Shown: positions 52,042 through 60,863 of the stretch, piece after piece
How positions within the stretch are numbered: the first letter of the stretch is position 1
How the letters are laid out: each line of letters opens with the position of its first letter
From: Streptomyces sp. GESEQ-4
Lineage (GTDB): Bacteria > Actinomycetota > Actinomycetes > Streptomycetales > Streptomycetaceae
Length of the DNA stretch: 64,000 bases
Assembly: GCF_017948455.1 (NCBI RefSeq)
Contig: NZ_JAFFSU010000035.1
Location: 1-64,000, forward strand
Direction of reading: 5' to 3'
Notes under the pieces: generated by a model
The model's database searches: none
Seen by the model: the letters and a program-made list of their open reading frames with translations, nothing else
Told to the model about the DNA's origin: nothing
Translations under genes and position numbers: made by a program

Positions 52042-53286
52042 TCACGGCAGCTGTTTCGATTTCGGTTGTGGGGTGATCTGCGGTTCGGGCGGGGTCGGTT
52101 GGGTGGTGAAGAGCTCGGCCATGGAGGCTTCGGAGAGGTAGCGGCGGTCGAAGACCTGCCATTCGTCGTGGAGTTCGGCGAGGACTGCGGCGGCGAGCCG
52201 GTCCAGGGCGGCGGGGTTGGGGAAGACCTGGACGACGTCGGCCCTCCGATTGATCTCCCGGTTCAGCCGCTCGAGCGGGTTGGTCGACCAGATTTTCTTC
52301 CAGTGCGTCGGCGGGAAGTCCGCGAACGCGGTGATGTCGGTGGCTGCGTCCAGCAGCATCTTCTTGACCTGCGGGAACTGTCGTCCGAGCATGTCGGCCA
52401 CCACGTCCAGCTGGGTGCGGACGGCCGCGGCGGTGGTCTGCGCGAAGACGGTGCGGATGGTGGCCGCGACCATCTCTCCAGAGCCCTTTTCGATCACTGC
52501 GAAGACGTCCCGGACGAAGTGGACGCGGCAGCGTTGCCAGGCCGCGCCGAGGAAGACGGTGCGGATCGCGGCCACCAGCCCGCTGTGGCTGTCGGAGATG
52601 ACCAGCTGGACGTTCTCCAGGCCACGGGCTCGAAGCGAGCGCAGGAACTTGGTCCAGAACGGCTTCGATTCGCTGTCGCCGACCATCAGGCCGAGGATCT
52701 CGCGGTGCCCGGTCGCGGAGATGCCGGTGGCGATGACCACGGCCTGCGAGGCGATCCGGTGATTCACCCGGGCCTTGCAGTAGGTGGCGTCCAGGAAGAC
52801 GTAGGGGAAGACGGTGTGGTCCAGCGGCCGTTCCTTGAACGCGGTCAGTTCCTCGTCCAGCTCGCCGCAGATCCTAGAGACCTCGGACTTGGAGATCCCG
52901 CTGTCCGCGCCGAGTGCTTTGACCAGGTCATCGACCGAGCGGGTGGAGACCCCGTGCACGTATGCCTCCATCACCACGGCGAACAGGGCCCGGTCGATGC
53001 GCCGGCGCCGCTCCAGCAGGGAGGGGAAGAACGACCCGGTCCGTACCTTGGGAATCTTCAGATCGAGGTCGCCTGCCTGGGTGGTCAGCAGGCGTTCGCG
53101 GTGTCCGTTGCGCCAGGTCGTGCGCTTGTCGGTGTGCTCGCCCGGGGCGGCACCGATCACCTCGGTGGCCTCGGCCTCGATGAGCTCCTGCAGGATGCGC
53201 TCGCACACCACCCTGATTGCTTCAACTCCGTCGGCCCAACGTAGTGACTCCAGCAGCCGCATCAGCTCAGACTGGGACAAGGCCAT
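52042..53286 (-). CDS. IS256-family (mutator-type) transposase
   Basis: 414 residues, full length for the family. DDE residues: Asp in YVFLDATYCKARVNHR, Asp in VQLVISDSHSGLV and Glu in NPLERLNREINRR. The C-x2-H-like segment WQRCRVHFVRDVF is the family signature. The ATG is at 53286. The element's terminal inverted repeats and the 8-bp duplication were not confirmed by eye. It is probably functional as a protein. Confidence 0.93.
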   Translation of the reverse strand: MALSQSELMRLLESLRWADGVEAIRVVCERILQELIEAEATEVIGAAPGEHTDKRTTWRNGHRERLLTTQAGDLDLKIPKVRTGSFFPSLLERRRRIDRALFAVVMEAYVHGVSTRSVDDLVKALGADSGISKSEVSRICGELDEELTAFKERPLDHTVFPYVFLDATYCKARVNHRIASQAVVIATGISATGHREILGLMVGDSESKPFWTKFLRSLRARGLENVQLVISDSHSGLVAAIRTVFLGAAWQRCRVHFVRDVFAVIEKGSGEMVAATIRTVFAQTTAAAVRTQLDVVADMLGRQFPQVKKMLLDAATDITAFADFPPTHWKKIWSTNPLERLNREINRRADVVQVFPNPAALDRLAAAVLAELHDEWQVFDRRYLSEASMAELFTTQPTPPEPQITPQPKSKQLP

Positions 53287-53525
53287 CGCGTGCTCCTCCG
53301 GTTGAACTGGCCGTTCACCAGGGAGACTTGCGCGATGGCCTGCCCTTGTTCAGGGAGCATGCACCGTCAGCGGATGCACGCCCCGGGCAGACACCCGCGC
53401 GTCCGGGCGGGGGGGTGCTGGCGTGTGGGTGGCGTCATCGTCGACCGAGTAGGAGAGAGCTGGCGTCACGAGTTCCGTTGAAGTGATCGACTGACCGGTG
53501 CCGTGCCGCTTACGCTGCGTGTTTA
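53287..53525. other. Intergenic stretch between IS256 and IS5-type elements
   Basis: 239 bp with no gene. It probably contains the right end of the IS256 element and, before the IS5-type insertion, the upstream region of the kinase-fusion gene that now starts at 56774. Confidence 0.45.
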
Positions 53526-54125
53526 GACGTCATTTCAGTTGGTGTGATCTTGCGGCACTCTGGGGTGATGACTGCTGCGCTTGTCGAACGGTTGGCGCCG
53601 GAAGACCTTTGGGAGTTGTTCCAGCGGGTGGTCCCGCCGGCACCGGAACGCCCGCAGGGCGGAGGACACCGCCGACGAGGGGACCGCGAGGTGCTTGCTG
53701 CGATCATCTTCGTGGCCACCTCGGGCTGTACTTGGAACCAACTGCCACCCGGATTCGGCCTGTCCGGCGTCACCGCCTTCCGCCGGTTCACCGAGTGGAC
53801 CGAGGCCCGGGTGTGGGCCAAGCTCCACCGCCTGGTCCTGGACGAACTCGGCTCCCGCGGCGGACTGGACTGGTCGCGGTGCGCGGTCGACTCCGTCAGC
53901 GTCCGGGCCCTCAAAGGGGGCAGCTAACGGGACCGAATCCGACCGACCGCGGCAAGAACGGATCGAAAATCCACCTCATCGTCGACCGCCGCGGCCTGCC
54001 TGTCGGCGTACACCTGAACGTCCCCACCCGCGTACGGATGAACGCGGCCAGTTCCTGATGCGGTGAGGCGGGCTGGTCGGCACTCTGCTGCGTAGTCGGT
54101 GTGCTGCGGCAGGGGGTGGTTGGCA

Positions 54126-55538
54126 GTGGTCTTGGATCCGCGTCGGTGGTCGGAACTTCGGCGGTTTCGTGGGCTGTTGGAGTCCGGAGCGATGAGCCTG
54201 TCGGAGATCGCCCGTGAGACGGGGCTGGACCGCAAGACGGTCCGTAAGTACCTCGCGGGGCCGGCGACGCCGCCGCGCCGTTCGGCCAGTGGCCAGCTGG
54301 TGCCCAGGAAGATCGACGAGTTCGCGCCGCTGGTCGACTCGATGCTGCGGGCCGAGATCCTGATGAAGGCATCGGTGATCCACGAGCGGCTGGCCGCGGA
54401 GTACGGGTTCACCGGCAACTACCAGCGCGTCAAGCTCTACGTTCAGCAGGCACGCCCGCGGGTCGCCGAGGAACTCGGCATCACACCGAAGGAGTTGGCG
54501 GGGCTCCACCGGCGCTTCGAGGTCATCCCCGGGGCTCAGGCCCAAGTCGACTGGGGTGACGAGGGCAAGGTCCTCGCCCACATGGGCATCCCGAAGGTCT
54601 ACTCGTTCCACATGGTGCTGTCGTACTCACGCGACCCGTTCTGCTGCTTCACCACCAGCCAGGACCTGCAGACCTTCTTCGACTGCCACCGGCGGGCATT
54701 TGCGCACTTCAGCGGGGTGCCGATGACGATCGTCTACGACCGGACCAAGACCGTCGTGCGTCGGCACGTCGCTCCTGGCGAGGCGGTTCCGCTGCATCCG
54801 GAGGCGGTCGGTTTCGCCGGGCACTACGACTTCGACATCGACGTCCTGGCCGCCTATCGGCCCACCGGCAAAGGGCGGGTTGAACGCCAGGTTCTCATCG
54901 TTCGCGATCATGTGTTGTCCGGGCGAGCGTTCTCCTCCATCGAAGAGATGGACGCCGCGTTCGCGGCCTGGGTGCCCAGGCGGCGGGACCAGATCCACAA
55001 GACGCACCGGGAAGTCATCGGCATCCGGGCCGCCCGCGATCACGCGGCCCTCAAACCGTTGCCGCCGACTCCGTACTTGGTGGCCGAGCGGCATCTGCGG
55101 CCGGTCGGCAAGGACTGCCTGGTCGCGTTCGGCGGGAACCTCTATTCGGTGCCCGCCCGCAAGGTCCGCCCACGTCAGCTGGTCGAGATCCGGGCGACGA
55201 AGTCCCAGGTCATGCTGCATTCGACCGTCCCCGATGCCAGCGGCGAGACGTTGCTGTCCACCCATCCGCGGGCGGTCGGCCGTGGCGTCGTCGTCAAGGA
55301 AAACGCGCACTGGGACGGCCTGCCGGCCGGCAAGAACCGCCGCACCACGACGGGCGAGGTGACACCGCCACCGCGTCGCGAGCCGTCTGCGGGCGGCCAA
55401 GTCGGGCCACTGCAGGCCTTGTTGAACCGAGCCGCGGCCACCCGTGTTGAGGTCGGGCGGCGGCCATTGTCGGTCTATGACGAACTGACCGGCACCCGGC
55501 CCTTCACCACCAACTCTCCGACGAAGGAGTCGTCTTGA
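54126..55538 (+). CDS. istA: IS21 transposase IstA
   Basis: About 470 residues from the GTG at 54126 (GGGGGTGG upstream). HTH: MSLSEIARETGLDRKTVRKYL. The rve core has DDE residues in AQVDWGDEGKV, PMTIVYDRTKTVV and the following Glu region (TGKGRVERQVLIVRDHVL). The stop overlaps the istB start (TTGA). Full length and apparently intact. Confidence 0.92.
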   Translation: MVLDPRRWSELRRFRGLLESGAMSLSEIARETGLDRKTVRKYLAGPATPPRRSASGQLVPRKIDEFAPLVDSMLRAEILMKASVIHERLAAEYGFTGNYQRVKLYVQQARPRVAEELGITPKELAGLHRRFEVIPGAQAQVDWGDEGKVLAHMGIPKVYSFHMVLSYSRDPFCCFTTSQDLQTFFDCHRRAFAHFSGVPMTIVYDRTKTVVRRHVAPGEAVPLHPEAVGFAGHYDFDIDVLAAYRPTGKGRVERQVLIVRDHVLSGRAFSSIEEMDAAFAAWVPRRRDQIHKTHREVIGIRAARDHAALKPLPPTPYLVAERHLRPVGKDCLVAFGGNLYSVPARKVRPRQLVEIRATKSQVMLHSTVPDASGETLLSTHPRAVGRGVVVKENAHWDGLPAGKNRRTTTGEVTPPPRREPSAGGQVGPLQALLNRAAATRVEVGRRPLSVYDELTGTRPFTTNSPTKESS

Positions 55539-56305
55539 GCGAGCTGACCGGCAACCGCATCCGCACCACGGCCGGCAAGCTCGGCCTGCCGCACCTGGCA
55601 GAGACCATCAACGAGTACACCCGCCGGGCCGACGAGGCGAAGATGGGCTATCTCGACTTCCTCGACCTGGTCCTGTCCGAGGAGCTGGCCGTCCGCGACG
55701 ACCGCCGTTTCCGCCAGGGCTTGCGGCTGTCCAAGCTGCCGCACCACAAGACGCTGGACGAGTACGACTTCTCGTTCCAGCCCGAGCTTGACCCACGCAA
55801 GGTCAAAGACCTCGCCAGCCTCTCCTTCGTCGACGGCAAGGCGAACGCCGCGCTGCTGGGGCCGCCCGGGGTGGGCAAGACGCATATCGCCGTCGCTCTC
55901 GCGGTCGCGGCCTGCCGGGCCGGCTACTCGATCTACTTCACCAGCCTCGACGACATGGTCCGCAACCTGAAGGCTGCCGAGTCGGCCGGGCGGCTGGTCA
56001 ACAAACTCGGCACCTACCTGCGGCCGAGCGTCCTCGTGGTCGACGAGGTGGGCTACCAGCCCCTCGAACGCGCCGAGGCGAACCTGGTCTTCCAGGTCAT
56101 CTCCAAGCGCTACGAGAAGGGCTCCATCATCCTGACCTCGAACAAGACCTTCAGCGAGTGGGGCCAGGTCTTCGGCGACGAAGTCCTCGCCACCGCGATC
56201 CTCGACCGGCTCCTCCACCACTGCGAAGTGATCGCGATCAACGGCCCAAGCTACCGCCTCAAGAACCGCCTCCAGGCCATCGAGCGAGAGACCGAAGTGG
56301 CCTGA
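55535..56305 (+). CDS. istB: IS21 helper ATPase IstB
   Basis: 256 residues from a TTG at 55535 with AAGGAG upstream and a 4-bp overlap with istA. Walker A GPPGVGKTH (about residues 109-117) and Walker B VLVVDEVGY (about 166-174) are intact; SIILTSNKTFSEWGQVFGD is the DnaC-like sensor segment. It loads the IstA complex onto target DNA. Confidence 0.94.
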   Translation: MSELTGNRIRTTAGKLGLPHLAETINEYTRRADEAKMGYLDFLDLVLSEELAVRDDRRFRQGLRLSKLPHHKTLDEYDFSFQPELDPRKVKDLASLSFVDGKANAALLGPPGVGKTHIAVALAVAACRAGYSIYFTSLDDMVRNLKAAESAGRLVNKLGTYLRPSVLVVDEVGYQPLERAEANLVFQVISKRYEKGSIILTSNKTFSEWGQVFGDEVLATAILDRLLHHCEVIAINGPSYRLKNRLQAIERETEVA

Positions 56306-56773
56306 CAACTGGGGACGTTCGCCCGTACGCGACCGGGGAGACAAGCCCGTACGCCGACACTGCCCCTGTCGATCGGCATCTCCGCCGCGAACCTCCACGA
56401 CAGCCAGGCCCTCGTCCCGCTGGTGCGGGGCATCCCGCCCATCCGCTCGCGTCGCGGCCGCCGGCGCCGACGGCCCGGCAAACTCCACGGAGACAAGGGC
56501 TACGACTATCAGCACCTGCGGCGTTGGCTGTCCTCCCGAGGCATCCAGCACCGCATCGCCCGCAAGGGCGTCGAGTCCTCACAACGGCTGGGCCGGCATC
56601 GCTGGGTCGTGGAACGGACGGTGTCCTGGCTCTCAGGCTGCCGACGACTCCACCGCCGCTACGAGCGCAAGCCCGAACACTTCCTCGCCTTCACCGCCAT
56701 CGCCGCAACCCTGATATGCCACCGTCGACTCACCAACTGAAATGACGTCTTAGGGGGATGGGCTGGGGGGCGC

Positions 56774-58972
56774 ATGGCTGATCCGATTGAGACCGTTGCG
56801 TTGGACGATTCGGGTTCGGTCACGCTTCGGAGGTACGAGTACCAGCTTCATGTGGCTGCGCAGGCCATCCTGGAGATACTCGCTGACGAGCCGGTGCACG
56901 TGATCTGTGAGCACTTTGCGGACATCATCGTTGTCCGCAGCAACGAGGGACAGGCTGATGGCCGTTCCTTCTGGAATTTTCAGCAGATCACGACGCGGGC
57001 CGCGACCACGCCTTGGGCGCTCACGGACGTTCTCGTTAAGGGCCCGTTGAAGAGCCTGTGGCGTACGTACGGGGCGGTGAAAGACCAGCGGCTCTCCTAT
57101 GGGCTTACGGCCGGTTTGGAGGGCTACCTCGATCCCGCCGACGCTGCACTTACTGCTCTCGCGCACGGTGAAGGGGCGGAAGACGAGAGGTGCTTGAAGC
57201 GAGTGGCAGCCCACCTGAAGGTTGAGGCCGACGAGGTCTCTGCCTTCCTGGGCCTGATCGGTGTCAGTGAACTGCCCAGGCACGACGACATCGAGTTGCG
57301 TAACATCGCCTTCCTGCACGAGCTAGGTCCGTCTTTGACTGGTCCGGAGATCACCGGTCTCTACGCCGAACTCGTGAGCCGTACCCGGGAGGCGATGCAG
57401 GGTCGCCTGGATCATGGGTGGGTCGAACAGACAGCGGTGCAGGACCTGCCCACAGAGCTGCTGAGGAAGTGCATCGGGCCCAGCAGCGTTGCCGACCTTC
57501 GACAGCGCCTGGGGCGCCCCCACCACGTACTGCTGACCGATTCCTCGAAGCGACTCAGCGGAGTTGAAACAGTGAAGTTCCGCAAACTCCGCCGGAGCAC
57601 GGCGCCGTACGAGGCGCGTGGTGTGCGCCGGGACTACGCCTGTGAGAAGTTCCCTTTCCACCGCCAAGAGGACGGCATGGCTGACGTCTTCTACGCGACC
57701 CACAAAACGACCGGTACACCCGTTGTCCTTAAGCAATTGCGCGGCGAACACCCACCCCTTCCCAAGAGAGCCCGGATGGCTCGTGAGATTGAGGTTGGCC
57801 GCCTACTGAGCGAGCATCCGAACGCCATGCCGGTCTGGGACTCTGGTTCCGACGGCAAATGGTTCGTCATGCCCAAGGCGCAGACTGTCGCAACGGAATG
57901 CCTCGACGACCTCAAAGAGCCGGCCGCACTGCGCGACCTGGTGGAGAGCCTGTGCTCGGCATTGACCGCTGCACATGGCATCCAGGCCCCAGGCTCCCCC
58001 CACGGGTGGGTCCACCGGGACATCAAGCCGTCCAACGTGCTCCGGCTAGACGGTCGATGGGTTCTGGCCGACTGGGGTATCGCGCGCCGTCCGCCTGGCC
58101 AGACCACCAACCCGCAGCGCACCAGGGTCGGGGTGAGTATGGGCTCGGAGGGCTTCGCCGCCCCGGAACTGAGCATCGACGCCCACAGTGCCGGTCCGCC
58201 GGCTGATATTTACAGCCTGGGGCAGCTGATCGGCTGGGCGGTCACACGCAGGATCCCGCAGCAGAACATTCCCCTCATACCGGACTCCGGACCATGGCGT
58301 GCGGTCGTCCGGGATGCAACGCGCACGGAACCCGGGAGACGGCCGGCAACGGTGCAAGCCTTCCTCGACCTCATCGCCCAGGAGATCGACACACCTCCCG
58401 TGTCGCCCGTAGTACAGGCGGAAGCACTCCGTGATGCTCTGGATGCTGGAGCAGCGAACGCGGCAGAGGAATTGGTCGTTCTCGCCGCTGCCCATCCCGA
58501 CGATGCTGCCCTGTATTGCGACATCCTCCTCAACATCGACCCCGAGGCGCTCATACCGGCGTTGATGGCCGACCCTCCTCGAGCACTCGAGATCGTCCGG
58601 GCGATGCCGGAGCTCCTGGGCACACACCGGTCAACGGAGCGTGGGGAAGTCGACGCCGTCATCCTGTGGCTGTTCACCGTCGCACGTCACGCCGCCAGTA
58701 CGGCTCAGCTGCATCTACTGGAGGAAAGCTGCAACGGCGCGTTCACCTGGGACGCTCTGTGGGACCAGTGGACGCCGCAGGACAAGATCAGGCCCTGGCT
58801 GCGCACCCTGACAGGAGATGCCGCCGGATCTGTTGCAGGGGCACTGCGCGATCATCCCGACTGCGCACGCCACTTCTCCTCCCTGGCGAAGGAACTCCGA
58901 GTCGATCACCGGATCCGCTCGGCAGTCTCACCCCCTTCGTCGGGTTCGGCCGGAACCGCCAGCTCAACGTAA
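56774..58972 (+). CDS. DUF4297-like (Cap4-type) domain fused to a Ser/Thr protein kinase; candidate defence protein
   Basis: 732 residues. Residues 18-115 resemble DUF4297, the dsDNA-nuclease fold of Cap4: RRYEYQLHVAAQAILEIL, CEHFADIIVV and FWNFQQITTRAA. The usual Q-x-K of the PD-(D/E)xK core reads QQIT here, so catalysis is uncertain. Residues 295-540 are a kinase: Lys320 in PVVLKQLRGE, Glu338, HRDIKPSNVLR (414-424), DWG (433-435) in place of DFG, APE (463-465) and ADIYSLG. The C-terminus is helical. The ATG is 25 bp after the IS5-type element, so the native promoter may have been displaced. A kinase-triggered nuclease/abortive infection role is inferred. Confidence 0.78.
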   Translation: MADPIETVALDDSGSVTLRRYEYQLHVAAQAILEILADEPVHVICEHFADIIVVRSNEGQADGRSFWNFQQITTRAATTPWALTDVLVKGPLKSLWRTYGAVKDQRLSYGLTAGLEGYLDPADAALTALAHGEGAEDERCLKRVAAHLKVEADEVSAFLGLIGVSELPRHDDIELRNIAFLHELGPSLTGPEITGLYAELVSRTREAMQGRLDHGWVEQTAVQDLPTELLRKCIGPSSVADLRQRLGRPHHVLLTDSSKRLSGVETVKFRKLRRSTAPYEARGVRRDYACEKFPFHRQEDGMADVFYATHKTTGTPVVLKQLRGEHPPLPKRARMAREIEVGRLLSEHPNAMPVWDSGSDGKWFVMPKAQTVATECLDDLKEPAALRDLVESLCSALTAAHGIQAPGSPHGWVHRDIKPSNVLRLDGRWVLADWGIARRPPGQTTNPQRTRVGVSMGSEGFAAPELSIDAHSAGPPADIYSLGQLIGWAVTRRIPQQNIPLIPDSGPWRAVVRDATRTEPGRRPATVQAFLDLIAQEIDTPPVSPVVQAEALRDALDAGAANAAEELVVLAAAHPDDAALYCDILLNIDPEALIPALMADPPRALEIVRAMPELLGTHRSTERGEVDAVILWLFTVARHAASTAQLHLLEESCNGAFTWDALWDQWTPQDKIRPWLRTLTGDAAGSVAGALRDHPDCARHFSSLAKELRVDHRIRSAVSPPSSGSAGTASST

Positions 58973-58979
58973 AAGGCGG

Positions 58980-59507
58980 CTACGCCTGATATTCGTCTTC
59001 GGTGCGTGTGGTGTGGCCGGGACCGGGGTGGGCGACGCCGGGGACCATGGGGTGGGTGTAGTCGAGTTCGATGGTGCTGAAGGCGTCGTCCGGCAAGGGG
59101 GCGGTGTCGTTGTCGGCGATGATGAGCTGGAGGCGCGAGCCGTATGCGTCGGTCAGGGCCTTAAAACGGCGGTAGATGCGCCGGCCTCGTTCCTGGTCGT
59201 CGGGGTTGCTGCCGAGCGCGAGCACGCGAACGTGCAGCTTTCGGATGGCGGCGCCTGCCGCGGCCCACGCGGCTGGCGACCCGGTCGACGGCCCGCCGAG
59301 GCGCCCAAGCGTGGCCCCCGGGAGTGCGGCGATCGCGAGCACGGGCGGCTTGCGCCACAGGACCTCCGGGGTCGGGACCGGCGCGAGGGACATCGCCTCG
59401 ACCTCGACGTCGATGCGCGCCTGATCGGCGTCCACCTTCAAGAACACGTGGCCGACGCGCAGAGTCGCGCGCTCGGAATGGGCGACGACGACTTTGACCT
59501 CATCCAT
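58980..59507 (-). pseudogene. Chimeric ORF: phosphotransferase N-terminus joined to an unrelated C-terminus
   Basis: Residues 1-92 (MDEVKVVVAHSERATLRVG, VFLKVDADQARIDVEVEAM, AAWAAAGAAIRKLH) match the N-lobe of an APH-type phosphotransferase up to the RKLH helix. The HGD catalytic loop that should follow is missing. From about residue 93 the sequence (GSNPDDQERGRRIYRRFKAL, LQLIIADNDTAPLP, STIELDYTHPMVPGVAHPG) resembles the tail of a large ATPase-like protein. The open frame is continuous but lacks the catalytic core of either parent. Probably a deletion fusion. Confidence 0.55.
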
Positions 59508-60217
59508 GGGTGACGAGTATCCCGGGGATGTTCGCCGACGTCGCCGGGTTTATCGCGTGCGATTCCGCGGCTGACCGCGTCCCGCTACCCGGCGGCCTCG
59601 TGTAGGACACCGACCTCTGACCAGGTCAAGCCCACCACTTTTGTTAGGAGTCCAAAGTGATCACAACCGGCGCGGGGCCGCTTCCCCCGGCTGCGGTCAG
59701 CTGTAACGAACTCCCGGAACAGGCAGCTACCGAGTCCCTGCTTCCTTCCCCCGAGCCTGCACATGATTGCGGAAGCCACCGCCGTCCGGCGGGCAGGTCA
59801 TAACCTTTGCTGGTAGGGGAGTTGACTCTCCCTGCGGGATTGGGCGTTACGTGCTCAGGATTCCGCCGTCCTCAGGTGCCGGTAAGTCGGCGTCCGCACC
59901 GACCGCTACTCGCGGCGGTGCGGCCGATCGGACGCCAGGCTTCTTGACTCAGCAAGGCGGCGCGCCGGGAAAAAGCGCGCAATGTATTTGCAGCTGCACG
60001 GTACTTCCGGTTGTGTGCCCGAGCGGGGGAGGGCGCGGGAGTGTACCTCACCCGAAGTCTGTATTGACGCGCGTTGCCTGAGGGGTAGAACAGGCGTGGC
60101 AGCGTACGAAATTGCGCCTGTGCGTCCTGAACTCACTGTTGACCGGCGGTAGCAGCGGCCCCGGCGACGCTTTTCTGGCGCATCCTGATCGTTTGTGACC
60201 GTTCTCGCGGAGGGAGT

Positions 60218-60238
60218 GAATGCACTGCAATTGCATTC
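60218..60238. promoter_or_regulatory. Palindrome GAATGCA-N7-TGCATTC
   Basis: Perfect 7-base arms with a CTGCAAT spacer, in an AT-richer pocket about 200 bp before the small membrane protein gene. Candidate operator; the binding protein is unknown. Confidence 0.4.
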
Positions 60239-60358
60239 GGTTATTGTGCGCCCGCGCGCACTCCGTATTCGTCTTGGCGGGCGCCGAACCTTTGCTTAAT
60301 GAACTGAACCGGATGGCGGAACGGTGTGATGAGGCACTAGCGTCCGGTGAAACGAGAA

Positions 60359-60392
60359 GACCCCGGGCGGGCTACCAACCAACTCCGGGGTC
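60359..60392. terminator. Leader hairpin upstream of the 60435 gene
   Basis: GACCCCGG pairs with CCGGGGTC across an 18-base loop, 43 bp before the next start codon. It may act as an attenuator or as a terminator for upstream transcription. Confidence 0.4.
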
Positions 60393-60434
60393 CCTCAAAT
60401 GTGTTGACCGAACCACAAGAAACGCGAGGTCCCC

Positions 60435-60704
60435 GTGATCGATCCACTTCCCGCCTCCGGCTGGCTTCACCGACTGGAAACGGGTTACGACGCTAACATT
60501 CCGCGCGGTCTGCGCGGCCAAACCCGCGTCGTGAGTGCCTGGGCTGGCACGCTGCAGCTCAGCGCCTTCCTTGCTCTGGTTGTCCTGCCCGTCGTCCTCG
60601 TGACCGAGGCGTGGCAGGTCCCTGCGGGTGCCGCGGCGATGGCTGTGGCGTGTGCCGCGGCCCGCCGTTCCTTCCTCCGCTACCTGCGTATCCGGGTCAG
60701 CTGA
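60435..60704 (+). CDS. Small hypothetical membrane protein
   Basis: 89 residues from a GTG at 60435 with GAGG upstream. Two hydrophobic stretches (LSAFLALVVLPVVLV and GAAAMAVACAAA) flank a short loop, and the C-terminus is basic (RRSFLRYLRIRVS). No domain is recognised. Confidence 0.6.
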   Translation: MIDPLPASGWLHRLETGYDANIPRGLRGQTRVVSAWAGTLQLSAFLALVVLPVVLVTEAWQVPAGAAAMAVACAAARRSFLRYLRIRVS

Positions 60705-60863
60705 GGCCACCGTGCCCGCCGACGGCAGCATTCGGGCCGTCGGCGGATACGGCGTGACGCACTGACCACCGCGGTCCGGACGGCCTCGTTCCTCTTCCCG
60801 AGAGTGCGGAAGTTCTGCGGTGATCCGGAGAGAAATACCCCAGCGTGCGTTCTGGGAGGAACC

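Larger units (their letters stand above)
54001..56359 (+). mobile_element. IS21-family insertion sequence, 2359 bp
   Basis: Terminal inverted repeats TGTCGGCGTAC at 54001 and GTACGCCGACA ending at 56359. A 5-bp target duplication CTGCC lies on both sides (53996-54000 and 56360-56364). It carries istA and istB in the usual order. It inserted into the IS5-type transposase gene. Confidence 0.92.
53568..56740 (+). pseudogene. IS5-type transposase, frameshift-type, split by IS21
   Basis: Frame A begins MTAALVERLAPEDLWELFQR and has the ATSGCTWNQLPPGFGLSG block and the first Asp in RCAVDSVSVRALKGG. A slippery AAAGGGGG would shift -1 into LTGPNPTDRGKNGSKIHLIV. Coding is cut after DRRGLP and resumes after the IS21 element with LSIGISAANLHDSQALVPL, DKGYDYQHLRRWL and the Glu motif VVERTVSWLSGCRRLH, ending at 56740. 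Joining across one CTGCC copy restores the frame. Inactive at present. Confidence 0.85.
53526..56749 (+). mobile_element. IS5-type element, interrupted by an IS21 element
   Basis: Perfect 19-bp inverted ends: GACGTCATTTCAGTTGGTG at 53526 and its complement ending at 56749. The target duplication TTA flanks it (53523-53525 and 56750-56752). Internal DNA from 54001 to 56359 is an IS21 insertion, so the IS5-type element itself is about 860 bp. Confidence 0.9.
59508..60434. other. Long intergenic region with palindrome and hairpin
   Basis: 927 bp without a convincing gene. It contains GAATGCA-N7-TGCATTC (60218-60238), a stem GACCCCGG/CCGGGGTC (60359-60392) and a stretch CTTTTGTTAG at 59638 like the IS5 element end at 43584. 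A short frame starting at 60220 (MHCNCIRLL...) has poor protein character. GC falls around 60230-60330, suiting promoter function for the following gene. Confidence 0.45.

Noticed and set aside
52000..53330. Terminal inverted repeats and 8-bp duplication of the IS256 element
   Set aside because: Could not be aligned confidently by eye, so only the transposase is reported.
59636..59650. CTTTTGTTAG resembling the end of the IS5-type element at 43600
   Set aside because: Only 10 bases match and no second end or transposase remnant is nearby.
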